Shown here piece after piece: positions 35,348-44,321 of a stretch of DNA of 64,000 nt (position 1 is the stretch's first letter; every line of letters starts with the position of its first letter). A program made the position numbers and the translations under genes. The DNA is from Methylobacteriaceae bacterium (lineage in GTDB: Bacteria; Pseudomonadota; Alphaproteobacteria; Rhizobiales; Beijerinckiaceae): contig JACKJC010000002.1 of NCBI GenBank assembly GCA_020638195.1, forward strand, positions 868,001-932,000, written 5' to 3'. The notes below the pieces were generated by a model. It was given only the letters and a program-made list of their open reading frames with translations, was not told the DNA's origin and made no database searches.

Positions 35348-36544
35348 TCAGGCTGGGCCGGCGCGCATCTGCTCGACGAAGGCGAGCGCCCAGGGCGTTT
35401 TTTTCACCCAACGCTTGGCTGCGAGACGGCTGCGTTCGACGGGCGCCCAGGCCGCGCCGAGCGCGGTCGCCGGCAGGACGAGATCGGCGAGCGCGATCTC
35501 CTCGTCGCATATGGCGTTCTTGTAGCGCGACTCGCCGATGCCGAGGTCGAAGCGTTCGAAGCCGCGCGATCCGAGATCGCGGATGATGTGGCGCAGAAGA
35601 AGTTCGGCCGGACTTGAGCGCGCGATCTGTGGATCGACGTTGAAGGAATTGATCATGCCGTGCCATGTGCGGCCGCGCGGCAGGCCGCCGTAGGTCGCAA
35701 CGATGCGGTCGCCGACGCTGAGCGCGTGGAATTCGAGGGCGATCGCGCCGCTGCCGCGGCCGCTCGACATGGCGTCGAGAAAGGCGCGCACCGCGACCTG
35801 CGCAAAGCCGGGATCGCGGTTCTTCTGGCTGAAGCGCAGGGTCTTCTGGTCGACGAAGGCCTGGAGGATCGTATGCGCGCGGTCGGTGTCCGTCGCACGT
35901 TCGTAGGTCAGAGGACCGAGCTCGGCGAGCTTGCGCTCCTTGGCGCGCAGCTTCTTGCGTGTCGAGGCGGAATCGATCCGCTTCAGGAAAGCTTCGGCAT
36001 CGGCGCCGATCGTCGCGCCGAAGGCGAAGCTCGGGCTGGGATGGCCGCCGATCGTCGCGAAGGGATTTTCGGCTCCTGCCCATTCGCACGGCTGGTTCAG
36101 GAGAAGGAAACAATCGATCGCTTCGGCGGATGCACGCGCGGCGGACAGGAGCAGGCCGCGGGCGCCGTCCGGCGCCAGGGAGAAGCCCGGCCGCATCAAC
36201 GGCAGGTTGAGATTGGAATGCTTGCCGCCCGCGAACATGGCGAGGCGGGCAGGGCCGCGCCGCTTGACGGCGAGCGGCAGGACGATGGCCGGGCGTTCCC
36301 GCGCGTCGTAGCCGACGATCACCAGCGGAGTCGCGCCGGAGTTTTGCGCGAGATGCTCGTACCAGGGCAGGACAAAACCCAGCGTCTGATAGGCCGAGCC
36401 CGTCGCGAAAGCCTCGATCTCGCGCCAGGCGCGCAGCGCCGGCCAGGGACGTTCGAAGGTCTCGACGCGCGCAAGCGCGGCCGGCGCGTCCTCGAGGCGC
36501 GACGGATTGCTTCCCGCTGTGGCGGATGCGGCTTGGGCGGACAT
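35348..36544 (-). CDS. CelD/BcsL-like GNAT-fold acetyltransferase
   Basis: A 398-aa protein of the CelD/FemAB-like acetyltransferase family found in cellulose and exopolysaccharide loci. The C-terminal domain shows the GNAT-like pattern: ALEFHALSVGDRIVATYGG, WHGMINSFNVDPQIARSSPAELLLRHIIRD, and FDLGIGESRYKN. The N-terminal domain includes AYQTLGFVLPWYEHLA. It may acylate the polymer or a precursor in the cytoplasm. The ATG at 36544 or an in-frame one 9 bases earlier (36553) can serve. It is divergent from the deacetylase gene. Confidence 0.82.
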   Translation of the reverse strand: MSAQAASATAGSNPSRLEDAPAALARVETFERPWPALRAWREIEAFATGSAYQTLGFVLPWYEHLAQNSGATPLVIVGYDARERPAIVLPLAVKRRGPARLAMFAGGKHSNLNLPLMRPGFSLAPDGARGLLLSAARASAEAIDCFLLLNQPCEWAGAENPFATIGGHPSPSFAFGATIGADAEAFLKRIDSASTRKKLRAKERKLAELGPLTYERATDTDRAHTILQAFVDQKTLRFSQKNRDPGFAQVAVRAFLDAMSSGRGSGAIALEFHALSVGDRIVATYGGLPRGRTWHGMINSFNVDPQIARSSPAELLLRHIIRDLGSRGFERFDLGIGESRYKNAICDEEIALADLVLPATALGAAWAPVERSRLAAKRWVKKTPWALAFVEQMRAGPA

Positions 36545-36596
36545 CGAATTCACCTTGCGTCGGACGCTAGCAACAAATGGTCAAGGAGAACTTGCC

Positions 36597-37676
36597 ATGG
36601 TGTGGAGCGAGGATTTTCCCATGGGCATCAAGCGCGACGTCATCGATCTGGGCTTCCGCATGTTCGGCGCCACCGGCCTGCACCGGCTGGCGGCGCGATA
36701 CACGCAGGGCATGGGCGCCATCCTGATGTTTCATCGGGTGCTGCCTGCCTCGCACGAGGCCTTTGCGCCCAATGGCGGGCTCGAGATCACGCCGGAATTT
36801 CTCGACCTTCTATTGACCCGCCTGAAGGGCCAAGGTTTCGCGATCGTCTCACTGGACGAGGCGGTCACACGGATTCGCGACGGGGCAGGCGACGCCGCGC
36901 CCTTCGTCGCGCTGACGTTCGACGACGGCTATCGCGACACGGCCCATGTCGCCCTGCCGATCCTCGAAAAGCACGGCGCGCCCTTCGCCGTCTTCGTCAC
37001 CACGGGTTTCGCGGATCGCACCGCGCGCATGTGGTGGGTGGAAATGGAGGAGGCGATCGCGGCGCTGCCGGCGGTGCGGATCGAAGCGGCGGGCCGGTTG
37101 TTCGATCTGCCGGCTACAACGCCGGAAGAGAAGCAGGCGGCCTTCGAGGCGCTCTACTGGCCGCTGCGGGCGGGCGAAGAGAGAGAGCTTCTGCGCGTTG
37201 CCGGCGCGCTCGCCGACGAGGCGGGCGTGGAGCGCATCGATCTCGTCGACGAGCTCTGTCTCAACTGGTGCGGATTGCGCAAACTCAGCGAGCACCCGCT
37301 TGCGACGATCGGCGCGCATACGCTGACCCATCCGATGCTCGCCAAGCACCCCGACGGTTTCGCGCGCCATGAAATCTTCGAGAGTAAGGCGATCATCGAG
37401 CGCGAGATAGGGCGCGAGGTTAAGCACTTCGCCTATCCCGTCGGCGATCCGGGCTCCGCTGGCGCTCGCGAGTTCGTGCTCGCGCGCCAGGCGGGATTCG
37501 AAAGCGCGGTGACGACGCGGCCGGGCATGATCTTTCCCGAACATGCCGGCCATCTGACCGCGCTGCCGCGCCTGTCGGTCAACGGCCATCATCAGTCGCT
37601 GGCGACGCTCGACATCCTGCTGTCGGGCGCGCCGTTCATGCTGTGGAACAAGGGGCGGAAGCTCAGCGTGGCCTAG
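36597..37676 (+). CDS. Polysaccharide deacetylase (NodB domain)
   Basis: A 359-aa carbohydrate esterase family 4 protein. The NodB motifs are readable: MGAILMFHRVLP near residue 40, ALTFDDGYRDT (catalytic Asp and metal Asp), and the zinc histidines IGAHTLTHPML. A C-terminal motif block is less clear. It probably removes N-acetyl groups from the exopolysaccharide or cell-wall sugar. The ATG at 36597 is supported by AAGGAG eight bases upstream. No signal peptide is evident, so the enzyme may be cytoplasmic or membrane-associated. Confidence 0.88.
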   Translation: MVWSEDFPMGIKRDVIDLGFRMFGATGLHRLAARYTQGMGAILMFHRVLPASHEAFAPNGGLEITPEFLDLLLTRLKGQGFAIVSLDEAVTRIRDGAGDAAPFVALTFDDGYRDTAHVALPILEKHGAPFAVFVTTGFADRTARMWWVEMEEAIAALPAVRIEAAGRLFDLPATTPEEKQAAFEALYWPLRAGEERELLRVAGALADEAGVERIDLVDELCLNWCGLRKLSEHPLATIGAHTLTHPMLAKHPDGFARHEIFESKAIIEREIGREVKHFAYPVGDPGSAGAREFVLARQAGFESAVTTRPGMIFPEHAGHLTALPRLSVNGHHQSLATLDILLSGAPFMLWNKGRKLSVA

Positions 37677-37687
37677 CGTCGCCCCGG

Positions 37688-38869
37688 CTAAAGCGCGGCC
37701 TGGATCGCTTTCATCAGCCGAAAGCGCATCGCGCCGGTATTGCCCGTGAGTGAGATCACGAAGCGCACTTTTCCGTGGCTCGACGTGTCGGCATAGCCCG
37801 CCAGCGTGCGCACGCCGTCGAGCGTTCCCGTCTTGTACGCGGCGCCCTTGGCATGCTTGAGCAGGTCGGCGCTTGGGGCGAGCAGGGTCAGGACCTTCGC
37901 AAGGCCGCGCGCGGTAAAATGGTTGGCGCGGCTGATGCCCGAGCCTTCTTCCAGATGAATTGATTGTGCGAGGCCTTGCGCAGCGAGCATTTCGTTGGCG
38001 ACCTTCAGCGACTTGTCGAGGCTGACGGGCGGTCCGAGGCGGCGCCCACCGATCTCGAGGAAAATCTGGTTCGCCACGTAATTGTTGGAGCCGATCAGCA
38101 ATTCGTGCAGGAGTTGCGAGAGCGGACGCGACTGGCGGTGCACGTAGACCGGCGTGAGGCCGGCCGGCACAGGGCCCGTCGTGATCGGGCCCTTCACGCC
38201 GCCGCCCGACTTTTCGATGAAGGCGGCGAGCAGTTCGCCGGCATATTGCAGGCTGAGCGCGGGGTCCTGGGCCAGGCTGATGCGGCCGCGCCCCTTGTGT
38301 CCGCGCTTGCGGAACTGTTCGATCGCCAGTGGCGTGATCGGCGTCTGTTTCTCGCCGGAGACGATGGTCTTGCCGCGATGCGCGGCGGCGATCGTGTTGA
38401 AATTGACCGCAAGCGCCGAATTCAGCGCGTTATAGGATTCATTCGTATCCTCGATGCCGGGAATCCGCAGGTTGGCGGGATAGTAGCTCGCGTCGAGCAC
38501 GATGCCCGAGAACGGCGCCTTGCCGGTCGCGGCGACAAGTTCCTGGGCGAGTTGCGCCAGCTCTTCCGAAACAAGGAATGGATCGCCGCCTCCGCGTACG
38601 AAGAGGGTGCGCTTGGCGTCGAGATAGAAGCGTGTCTCGAAACGATAATCCTTGCCGAGCGTTTCCAGCGCGAGCCAGGCGGTCACGAGTTTCGTGACCG
38701 AGGCGGGGACGAAGGGCTTGTCTGCGTTTTGCGCGACCAGCTCATTGCCTTCTGCGTCCACCACATAAACGAGCGCTGCCGGCGCCAGCGCGGCGACCTT
38801 CTCCTTGACCCCGGCGCGCGCGGCGGCGGGCAGCAGCAGCAGGGCGATGAAGAGCAGGCGTGACCACAT
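37688..38869 (-). CDS. dacB: D-alanyl-D-alanine carboxypeptidase/endopeptidase, PBP4 family
   Basis: A 393-aa periplasmic serine peptidase of family S13. A signal peptide spans residues 1-19 (LLFIALLLLPAAARAG). Active-site motifs are SVTK (PASVTKLV, residue ~57), SNN (IGSNNYVANQ) and KTG (YKTGTLDG). It trims or cleaves peptidoglycan crosslinks. The ATG at 38869 gives the signal peptide; longer frames are arginine-rich and unlikely. It is somewhat shorter than E. coli PBP4 (477 aa), lacking part of the inserted domain. Confidence 0.92.
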   Translation of the reverse strand: MWSRLLFIALLLLPAAARAGVKEKVAALAPAALVYVVDAEGNELVAQNADKPFVPASVTKLVTAWLALETLGKDYRFETRFYLDAKRTLFVRGGGDPFLVSEELAQLAQELVAATGKAPFSGIVLDASYYPANLRIPGIEDTNESYNALNSALAVNFNTIAAAHRGKTIVSGEKQTPITPLAIEQFRKRGHKGRGRISLAQDPALSLQYAGELLAAFIEKSGGGVKGPITTGPVPAGLTPVYVHRQSRPLSQLLHELLIGSNNYVANQIFLEIGGRRLGPPVSLDKSLKVANEMLAAQGLAQSIHLEEGSGISRANHFTARGLAKVLTLLAPSADLLKHAKGAAYKTGTLDGVRTLAGYADTSSHGKVRFVISLTGNTGAMRFRLMKAIQAAL

Positions 38870-38919
38870 CGCGATTTCCACTCCCCGGCTGGCCAATCGA
38901 CCGCAGGCTCGCCTGCAGT

Positions 38920-39129
38920 TTACCGGTCCTCGCGCGCCATCCAAGCGACGACCGGCAGCAGCGGCACGATCCAGATCGTGCCGAGGACGGCATAGAGGAG
39001 GGGTTGCAGCCAGGGCGAGGCCTCTTGCAGCGGGCGCGATTGCGCCAGCGCCATGGCGATCAGCGCGTAGAAGATGACGTAGACAACCATGAAAAGCGCG
39101 CCGATCAGCTTGCGGATGCGAATGGGCAT
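38920..39129 (-). CDS. DUF2842 family small membrane protein
   Basis: A 69-aa protein with two hydrophobic helices (ALFMVVYVIFYALIAMALA and LLYAVLGTIWIVPLLPVV) separated by a short polar stretch, ending WMAREDR. This matches DUF2842, small membrane proteins found in Alphaproteobacteria. It lies 50 bases upstream of dacB on the same strand and is divergent from ctaA, an arrangement that may link it to respiratory-chain assembly. Function is unknown. Confidence 0.78.
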   Translation of the reverse strand: MPIRIRKLIGALFMVVYVIFYALIAMALAQSRPLQEASPWLQPLLYAVLGTIWIVPLLPVVAWMAREDR

Positions 39130-39238
39130 GGTCTCGTCGTCCCGTAGGGCTGCCGGCCGCAGGCATGGACGCGGCCTCGCCGGGGGCTTATCTAACGCGA
39201 CGTCCCCGAAGGCAACCCAGCCCAGAGCCGCCCCCGAC

Positions 39239-40309
39239 ATGACCGACTGGATCAATTTTCCCGCCGCTGCGACCGGCGCCGGGCGCGCCGCGAGCGCGCC
39301 GGATCGCGCCGGCGTCGCCAATTGGCTGTGGTTCGTGGCGGCGCTGGTCTTCGCCATGGTCGTGGTCGGCGGGGCGACGCGGCTGACGGAATCGGGCCTG
39401 TCGATCACCGAATGGAAGCCGGTGACCGGCGTCATTCCGCCGCTGAGCTACGCCGACTGGGTCGCGGCCTTCGAGAAATACAAGCAGATACCGCAGTACA
39501 AGGAACTCTTCCCGGACATGGATCTGGCGCGTTTTCAGACCATTTTCCTCTGGGAGTGGAGCCATCGCCTGCTCGGACGCCTGATCGGCATTGTCTTCGC
39601 GCTCGGGCTTGTCTGGTTCTGGCTGCGCGGCGCGCTGACGTCGCGGCTCAAGTGGCAGCTTTCCGGCGTGCTGGCGCTCGGCGCCCTGCAGGGGGCGGTC
39701 GGCTGGTGGATGGTGGCCTCCGGGCTGGTCAATCGCGTCGAGGTTGCGCAGGAGCGGCTGGCGATCCACCTGCTGCTGGCGAGCCTCACATTCGCGGCGC
39801 TGATCTGGATCGCGGGCGGCCTGCGGGCGCCGAGGCGCGCGGAAATGGCGTCGACGACGGCCAAGGTTTTCGCCGTGCTGCTGGCATTGGCGACGCTCAA
39901 GCAGATTTTCCTGGGCGCGCTGGTGGCTGGGCTGAGGGCGGGGCTCACATACAACACGTGGCCGCTGATGGACGGACGCTTCATTCCCCCGGTCGAACAG
40001 CTCTTCAAGAACGATCCGTGGTGGATGAACTTCTTCGACAACATTACCACCGTGCAGTTCGACCATCGCATGGCCGCCTATGCAGTGCTGGCTCTGGCGT
40101 TGCTGAACGCAATCTTCGCGCGCCAGACCGGCGTCGCGCGGCGCGGATGGGCGATCGTCCTTCTGGTGCTCTGTCAGGTCGGGCTCGGCATAGCGACGCT
40201 TCTCTACAGCGTGCCGCTGCCGGTTGCGCTGGCGCATCAGGCCTTCGCGATGATCGTGCTGGGCATGGTGATCGTCAACGCTAGGGCGGCTTTTCCGGCG
40301 CGAGCCTGA
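39239..40309 (+). CDS. ctaA: Heme A synthase CtaA (COX15 type)
   Basis: A 356-aa membrane enzyme with eight helices that oxidises the C8 methyl of haem O to give haem A for aa3-type cytochrome oxidase. Signature blocks: GGATRLTESGLSITEWKPVTGVIPP, FLWEWSHRLLGR (haem-binding His), AVGWWMVASGLV, RLAIHLLLA, GLTYNTWPLMDG, and QFDHRMAAY. The ATG at 39239 follows the usual short N terminus. The presence of CtaA shows aerobic haem-copper respiration. Confidence 0.94.
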   Translation: MTDWINFPAAATGAGRAASAPDRAGVANWLWFVAALVFAMVVVGGATRLTESGLSITEWKPVTGVIPPLSYADWVAAFEKYKQIPQYKELFPDMDLARFQTIFLWEWSHRLLGRLIGIVFALGLVWFWLRGALTSRLKWQLSGVLALGALQGAVGWWMVASGLVNRVEVAQERLAIHLLLASLTFAALIWIAGGLRAPRRAEMASTTAKVFAVLLALATLKQIFLGALVAGLRAGLTYNTWPLMDGRFIPPVEQLFKNDPWWMNFFDNITTVQFDHRMAAYAVLALALLNAIFARQTGVARRGWAIVLLVLCQVGLGIATLLYSVPLPVALAHQAFAMIVLGMVIVNARAAFPARA

Positions 40310-40324
40310 AGGCGCGCGGTCCGG

Positions 40325-40540
40325 CTATTTCTTTCGGCTCGCGCGAAAAAACGTCCATTCCTCGATGCGTCGACCGTCGGGCAGGGCGCAGATGCCAATC
40401 TGGCCCTTTTTCGATGTCACGATCTCGACGCGTCCGCCCTGCTGGATGCAATAGACGGAGGCCGGATTGGCGATAACCCGTTCGACGGGCAAGGCCGGCG
40501 CCTGCGTGAGCGCGGCAGCCAGAGCAAACGGCGCGATCAT
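40325..40540 (-). CDS. DUF333 family putative exported protein
   Basis: A 71-aa protein with a short hydrophobic signal (MIAPFALAAALTQAPALP) and the DUF333 domain: NPASVYCIQQGGRVEI...ICALPDGRRIEEWTFFR, with the two conserved cysteines. Such proteins are sometimes annotated as hemolysin-like, without evidence of toxicity. The ATG at 40540 overlaps the stop of the DUF1272 gene (ATGA), so the two are coupled. Confidence 0.72.
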   Translation of the reverse strand: MIAPFALAAALTQAPALPVERVIANPASVYCIQQGGRVEIVTSKKGQIGICALPDGRRIEEWTFFRASRKK

Positions 40541-40785
40541 GCCGCCGCTCCGCATTTTTCCGGTCGATGTTTTCGCACGGTGGAGGCCGGAAATTGCGCG
40601 AGCTTGCTCTCCGGACGCATTGGTCGCGCGACAAGCTCGCCGCCGCAGTTCGGACAGATCATGCCGAGTTTCGTCGCCGCGCAATCGCGACACCAGGTGC
40701 ATTCGAAAGAGCAGATAAGCGCATCACGCGTCGAAGGCGGCAGGTCGCGGTCGCAGCATTCGCAGTTCGGGCGCAGTTCGAGCAT
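40537..40785 (-). CDS. DUF1272 family zinc-ribbon protein
   Basis: An 82-aa protein with a cysteine-rich metal-binding pattern: CECCDRDLPP, CSFECTWCRDC, and MICPNCGGELVARP. It matches DUF1272, whose function is unknown; the CxxC pairs indicate zinc binding. The C-terminal tail is basic and disordered. It starts a two-gene minus-strand unit with the DUF333 gene. Confidence 0.78.
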   Translation of the reverse strand: MLELRPNCECCDRDLPPSTRDALICSFECTWCRDCAATKLGMICPNCGGELVARPMRPESKLAQFPASTVRKHRPEKCGAAA

Positions 40786-40853
40786 GGCGTTGGCTCCTGA
40801 GCGGCGCAGGCGCCTTCACCGGCCGCTAATGTTGTTGGCGCTAATGTCCATCG

Positions 40854-42797
40854 ATGCGAAGCGAGGGACAATCCCTTCCATCCAGGAAACCCGCATGGCG
40901 CGGCGATGTGGAGGGCTTGCGCGGCGTCGCCGTGCTGGCCGTCCTGATCTTTCACGCCTCGGCCGTCGCGCTGCCCGGCGGGTTTGCCGGCGTCGACGTG
41001 TTTTTCGTCATTTCCGGATTTGTCGTCGGCCGCAACGTTCTGGGCGATCTGGCGGGCGAACGTTTCTCCTTCGTCGCCTTCTACGCCCGACGCGCGCGAC
41101 GCCTGTTTCCCGGACTGATCCTCGTTCTGCTGGCGACGCTGATCGCCGCGCCATTTTTCGTGTCGATGGCCGATTATCGCGAGCTCGGGCGGCAGATCGC
41201 GGCCGCCTGCGTTTTCGCGGCCAATTTTCTGGCCTGGTCCCAGGCCGGCTATTTCGACGGCGATGCGGCGTATCGACCGTTGATCCACTTGTGGTCGCTG
41301 GGCGTGGAGGAGCAGTTCTATCTGTTCTTCCCGTTGTTCCTGTGGGGCGTCCATCGGCTGAAGCCGGCGGCGCTCGGCCCAGCTTTGCGGCTGTCTATCG
41401 TTCTGTCGTTTCTGGCGTGCTTCGCCCTGACGCGGGTCAACGCCGACGCGGCCTTCTACCTGCCGTTCACGCGCTTCTGGGAGCTGCTCGCCGGGGCGGC
41501 GCTCGCTTACTGGAATCAAACGTCCGCGACGGAACAGCCGCTCGGGCGCTGGTCGAATCTCGCGGGCTCGGTCGGGCTAGGCCTGCTCGTGTTGTCCCTC
41601 GCCTTGCTCGACGAAAACCAGGATTTCCCGGGCTGGCGCGCGATCGGGCCGGTCGCTGCGACATTCATGCTGCTGGCGGCCGGCGCGGGCGCTTTCGTCA
41701 ACCGGCGCGTGCTCGCGTCGGCGCCGCTACAGTTCGTCGGGCGGATCAGCTACGGCGCCTATCTCTGGCACTGGCCCTTGCTCGTTTTCGCCCGCTTCCA
41801 CTTCAGCGGGCAGACGCCGTTGCCTGTAGCCTTCGGGCTGATGGCGGCCGCGATCGCCTTGGCGGCTGCATCGGAGCGCTTCATCGAGCGGCCGATCCGG
41901 CAGGGCGGCGGCGTGAGCATGGCGCTGCCGAAAGCTTTGTGGAGCGCCATGCTCGGCGTGGCCGCGAGTTCGCTCGTCGTGACGACGCTCGCGGCGGCGA
42001 ACGCGCCCGACACGATCATGCGCCTGCTCAATTATCCCGCGCTCGCGGGCGATCCGTGGCGCATCAAGCAGAACTGCTTCACCGATCTCAATGTGGATCG
42101 GCCGGCCGAGCCTGTTTGCGCAGGCGACCGCGCGCCGGGCAAGCCGCATGTCGTGCTGTGGGGCGACTCACACGCCGCGCATCTGTGGCCGGGCCTCTCG
42201 GCCGAAGCGGGCGAACGCGGCTGGAGCGCGGGGCAGTATACGGCTTCCATGTGCCCGCCTCTCGTCGCGGGAGCAACGAACGGCAACCGGCATTGCCAGG
42301 CCATTCGGGAACGCGCGCTGGCCGCCTTCATGGCGCCGGCGCCCGATGTGGTGGCGCTGGCGGCGCGCTGGCGGCTGTATGACGGCACGCAAGTCTTGAG
42401 CGAACTTGCGCCGACGATCCGCGCCCTGCATGAAAAGGGCGCGCGGCGCGTCGTCGTGATCGGGCCGGCGCCGATCTGGTTGCCGACGCTCGGCAAGGCG
42501 CTGGTCGCCGACATGCGGCGGCAGAATTTGCCCGAACCGCCGCTCCATACGATTACCGGCTTCGACGTCGGCGCCTTCGCGTTCGAGAAACGGATGCGCG
42601 CCATCGTCGAGCAGGCCGGCGGCGTCTATGTGTCGATCCTCGATAAAGCATGCGCGCCCGGCGGACCGTGCCGGGCGTGGTTCGACGAGGATCGCAAGAC
42701 CATTCTCTCGAGTTTCGACGCGGGTCATTTCACGCTGCCGTACTCGCACTGGATGGCGCACGAGCTGGGCGCGGAGATTTTTGCCCGCGCCAGATGA
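40854..42797 (+). CDS. OafA/YrhL-type acyltransferase-3 with SGNH domain
   Basis: A 647-aa inner-membrane O-acetyltransferase fused to a periplasmic SGNH hydrolase-like domain. The AT3 domain (residues 1-360, about ten helices) has the GLRGVAVLAVLIFHA motif with the catalytic histidine and FFVISGFVVGRN. The SGNH part (residues 400-647) has the block LWGDSHAAHLWP and the C-terminal SFDAGHFTLPYSHWM with the Asp-x2-His pair. It transfers acetyl groups to lipopolysaccharide or other surface glycans. It is outside the exopolysaccharide cluster but could modify its product. Confidence 0.9.
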   Translation: MRSEGQSLPSRKPAWRGDVEGLRGVAVLAVLIFHASAVALPGGFAGVDVFFVISGFVVGRNVLGDLAGERFSFVAFYARRARRLFPGLILVLLATLIAAPFFVSMADYRELGRQIAAACVFAANFLAWSQAGYFDGDAAYRPLIHLWSLGVEEQFYLFFPLFLWGVHRLKPAALGPALRLSIVLSFLACFALTRVNADAAFYLPFTRFWELLAGAALAYWNQTSATEQPLGRWSNLAGSVGLGLLVLSLALLDENQDFPGWRAIGPVAATFMLLAAGAGAFVNRRVLASAPLQFVGRISYGAYLWHWPLLVFARFHFSGQTPLPVAFGLMAAAIALAAASERFIERPIRQGGGVSMALPKALWSAMLGVAASSLVVTTLAAANAPDTIMRLLNYPALAGDPWRIKQNCFTDLNVDRPAEPVCAGDRAPGKPHVVLWGDSHAAHLWPGLSAEAGERGWSAGQYTASMCPPLVAGATNGNRHCQAIRERALAAFMAPAPDVVALAARWRLYDGTQVLSELAPTIRALHEKGARRVVVIGPAPIWLPTLGKALVADMRRQNLPEPPLHTITGFDVGAFAFEKRMRAIVEQAGGVYVSILDKACAPGGPCRAWFDEDRKTILSSFDAGHFTLPYSHWMAHELGAEIFARAR

Positions 42798-42928
42798 GCG
42801 CTTGTTCGAAGCTGCCGCGAAAGTCGCTGTCGTCCTGAGCTGCCGTCGAAAAATGCGAGTCGCATGAATCGGTTGAGCGGATTGTCTCAACTAGAGATTC
42901 AATCCGCTCTTGCCGATCTCGCGCGAAA

Positions 42929-44215
42929 TCAGCTCGCGGCCAGCGCCTGATCGAGGTCTGCGATCAGATCGGCGGCGTCCTCGATGCCGATGGAAACGCG
43001 CACGACGTCGGGGCCGGCGCCGGCCGTCACCTTCTGCGCATCCGACAATTGCTTGTGCGTCGTCGAGGCGGGATGGATGACCAGCGAGCGCGTGTCGCCG
43101 ACATTGGCGAGGTGCGAGAACAGCTTCAGGTTCTTCACAAGCGCAAGGCCGGCGTCGTAGCCGCCCGTGAGGCCAAAGGTGAAGACCGCGCCCGCGCCCT
43201 TCGGGCAGTATTTCTTGGCGAGCTGATGATAGCGGTCGCCGGGCAGGCCCGGATAGCTCACCCATTTGACCGCCGGATGGTTCGACAGGTGCTCGGCAAT
43301 CGCCAGCGCATTGTCGGAATGTTTCTGCATGCGCAGCGGCAGCGTCTCGACGCCCGTCAGGATCATGAAGGCGTTGAAGGGCGAGAGCGCGGGACCGAGG
43401 TCGCGCAGGCCGAGCACGCGCAGGGCGATGGCGAAGGCGAAATTGCCGAAGGTCTCGCCGAGCACCATGCCGTTATATTCCGGGCGCGGCTCGGAGAGCA
43501 TCGGATAACGCTTGTCGGCGAGCCAGTCGAACGTGCCGCCGTCGACCACCACGCCGCCGAGCGAGTTGCCGTGGCCGCCGAGGAATTTCGTGGCGGAATG
43601 CACGACGATGTCCGCGCCGTAGTCGATCGGCTTCAGCAGGTAGGGAGACGCCAGCGTATTGTCGACGATCAGCGGCACACGGGCGCGTTTGGCGATCTTG
43701 GCGATGGCCTCAATGTCCACGATGACCCCGCCGGGATTGGCGATGGATTCGATGAAGATCGCCTTGGTGCGGGGCGAGATCGCCGCCTCGAAGGCCGAGA
43801 GGTCGTCGGGGTCGGCCCATTTCGGCGTCCAGCCGAAATTCTTGTAGCTGTGATTGAACTGGTTGATCGAGCCGCCATAGAGCTTGGTCGAGGCGACGAA
43901 TTCATCGCCGGGCGTCAGCAGGGCATGAAAGGTGAGGAATTCCGCCGCGTGTCCCGACGCGACGCCGAGCGCGGCCGTGCCGCCTTCCAGAGCCGCGACG
44001 CGCTCTTCGAGCACCGCCGTCGTCGGGTTTGTGATGCGCGTGTAGATGTTGCCGAAAGCCTGCAGGCCGAACAGCGAGGCGGCATGATCGACGTCGTCGA
44101 AGACGAAGGACGTCGTCTGGTAGATCGGCGTGGCGCGGGCGCCGGTCGCGGGATCGGGCTTGGCGCCGGCGTGGACGGCAAGGGTGGAGAAGCCGGGAAC
44201 GGGCGTTTCGCTCAT
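42929..44215 (-). CDS. metY: O-acetylhomoserine sulfhydrylase MetY
   Basis: A 428-aa pyridoxal-phosphate enzyme of the Cys/Met metabolism family. It joins O-acetylhomoserine with sulfide to homocysteine (or acts on O-acetylserine). Motifs: TLAVHAGAKPDPATGA, PIYQTTSFVF, the PLP-lysine segment HSATKFLGGHGNSLGG, and RVSIGIEDAADLIADL. ATG 44215 is used. In a sulfide-handling organism it assimilates reduced sulfur. A possible sigma70 promoter lies about 40-65 bases upstream. Confidence 0.94.
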   Translation of the reverse strand: MSETPVPGFSTLAVHAGAKPDPATGARATPIYQTTSFVFDDVDHAASLFGLQAFGNIYTRITNPTTAVLEERVAALEGGTAALGVASGHAAEFLTFHALLTPGDEFVASTKLYGGSINQFNHSYKNFGWTPKWADPDDLSAFEAAISPRTKAIFIESIANPGGVIVDIEAIAKIAKRARVPLIVDNTLASPYLLKPIDYGADIVVHSATKFLGGHGNSLGGVVVDGGTFDWLADKRYPMLSEPRPEYNGMVLGETFGNFAFAIALRVLGLRDLGPALSPFNAFMILTGVETLPLRMQKHSDNALAIAEHLSNHPAVKWVSYPGLPGDRYHQLAKKYCPKGAGAVFTFGLTGGYDAGLALVKNLKLFSHLANVGDTRSLVIHPASTTHKQLSDAQKVTAGAGPDVVRVSIGIEDAADLIADLDQALAAS

Positions 44216-44251
44216 GATCTCAGTCCGTTTGTTATATCGGTACGATCGTTC

Positions 44252-44278
44252 TTTATAGAGAACTCGCTGCGAGGTCAA
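44252..44278 (-). promoter_or_regulatory. Candidate metY promoter (TTGACC / TATAAA)
   Basis: On the minus strand TTGACC is followed after 15 bases by TATAAA, 37 bases upstream of the metY start. The spacing is short for sigma70; shifting the -10 to TAAAGA gives 17 bases. The call is by eye only. No SAM-II riboswitch shape is seen in the short leader. Confidence 0.3.
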
Positions 44279-44321
44279 TCGTCGGCTGCTTTCGCGCCGA
44301 AGACAATGCCTACGGTCAGAC

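Noticed and set aside
44216..44321. SAM-II riboswitch upstream of metY
   Set aside because: The leader after the putative promoter is only about 40 bases and lacks the expected pseudoknot core.
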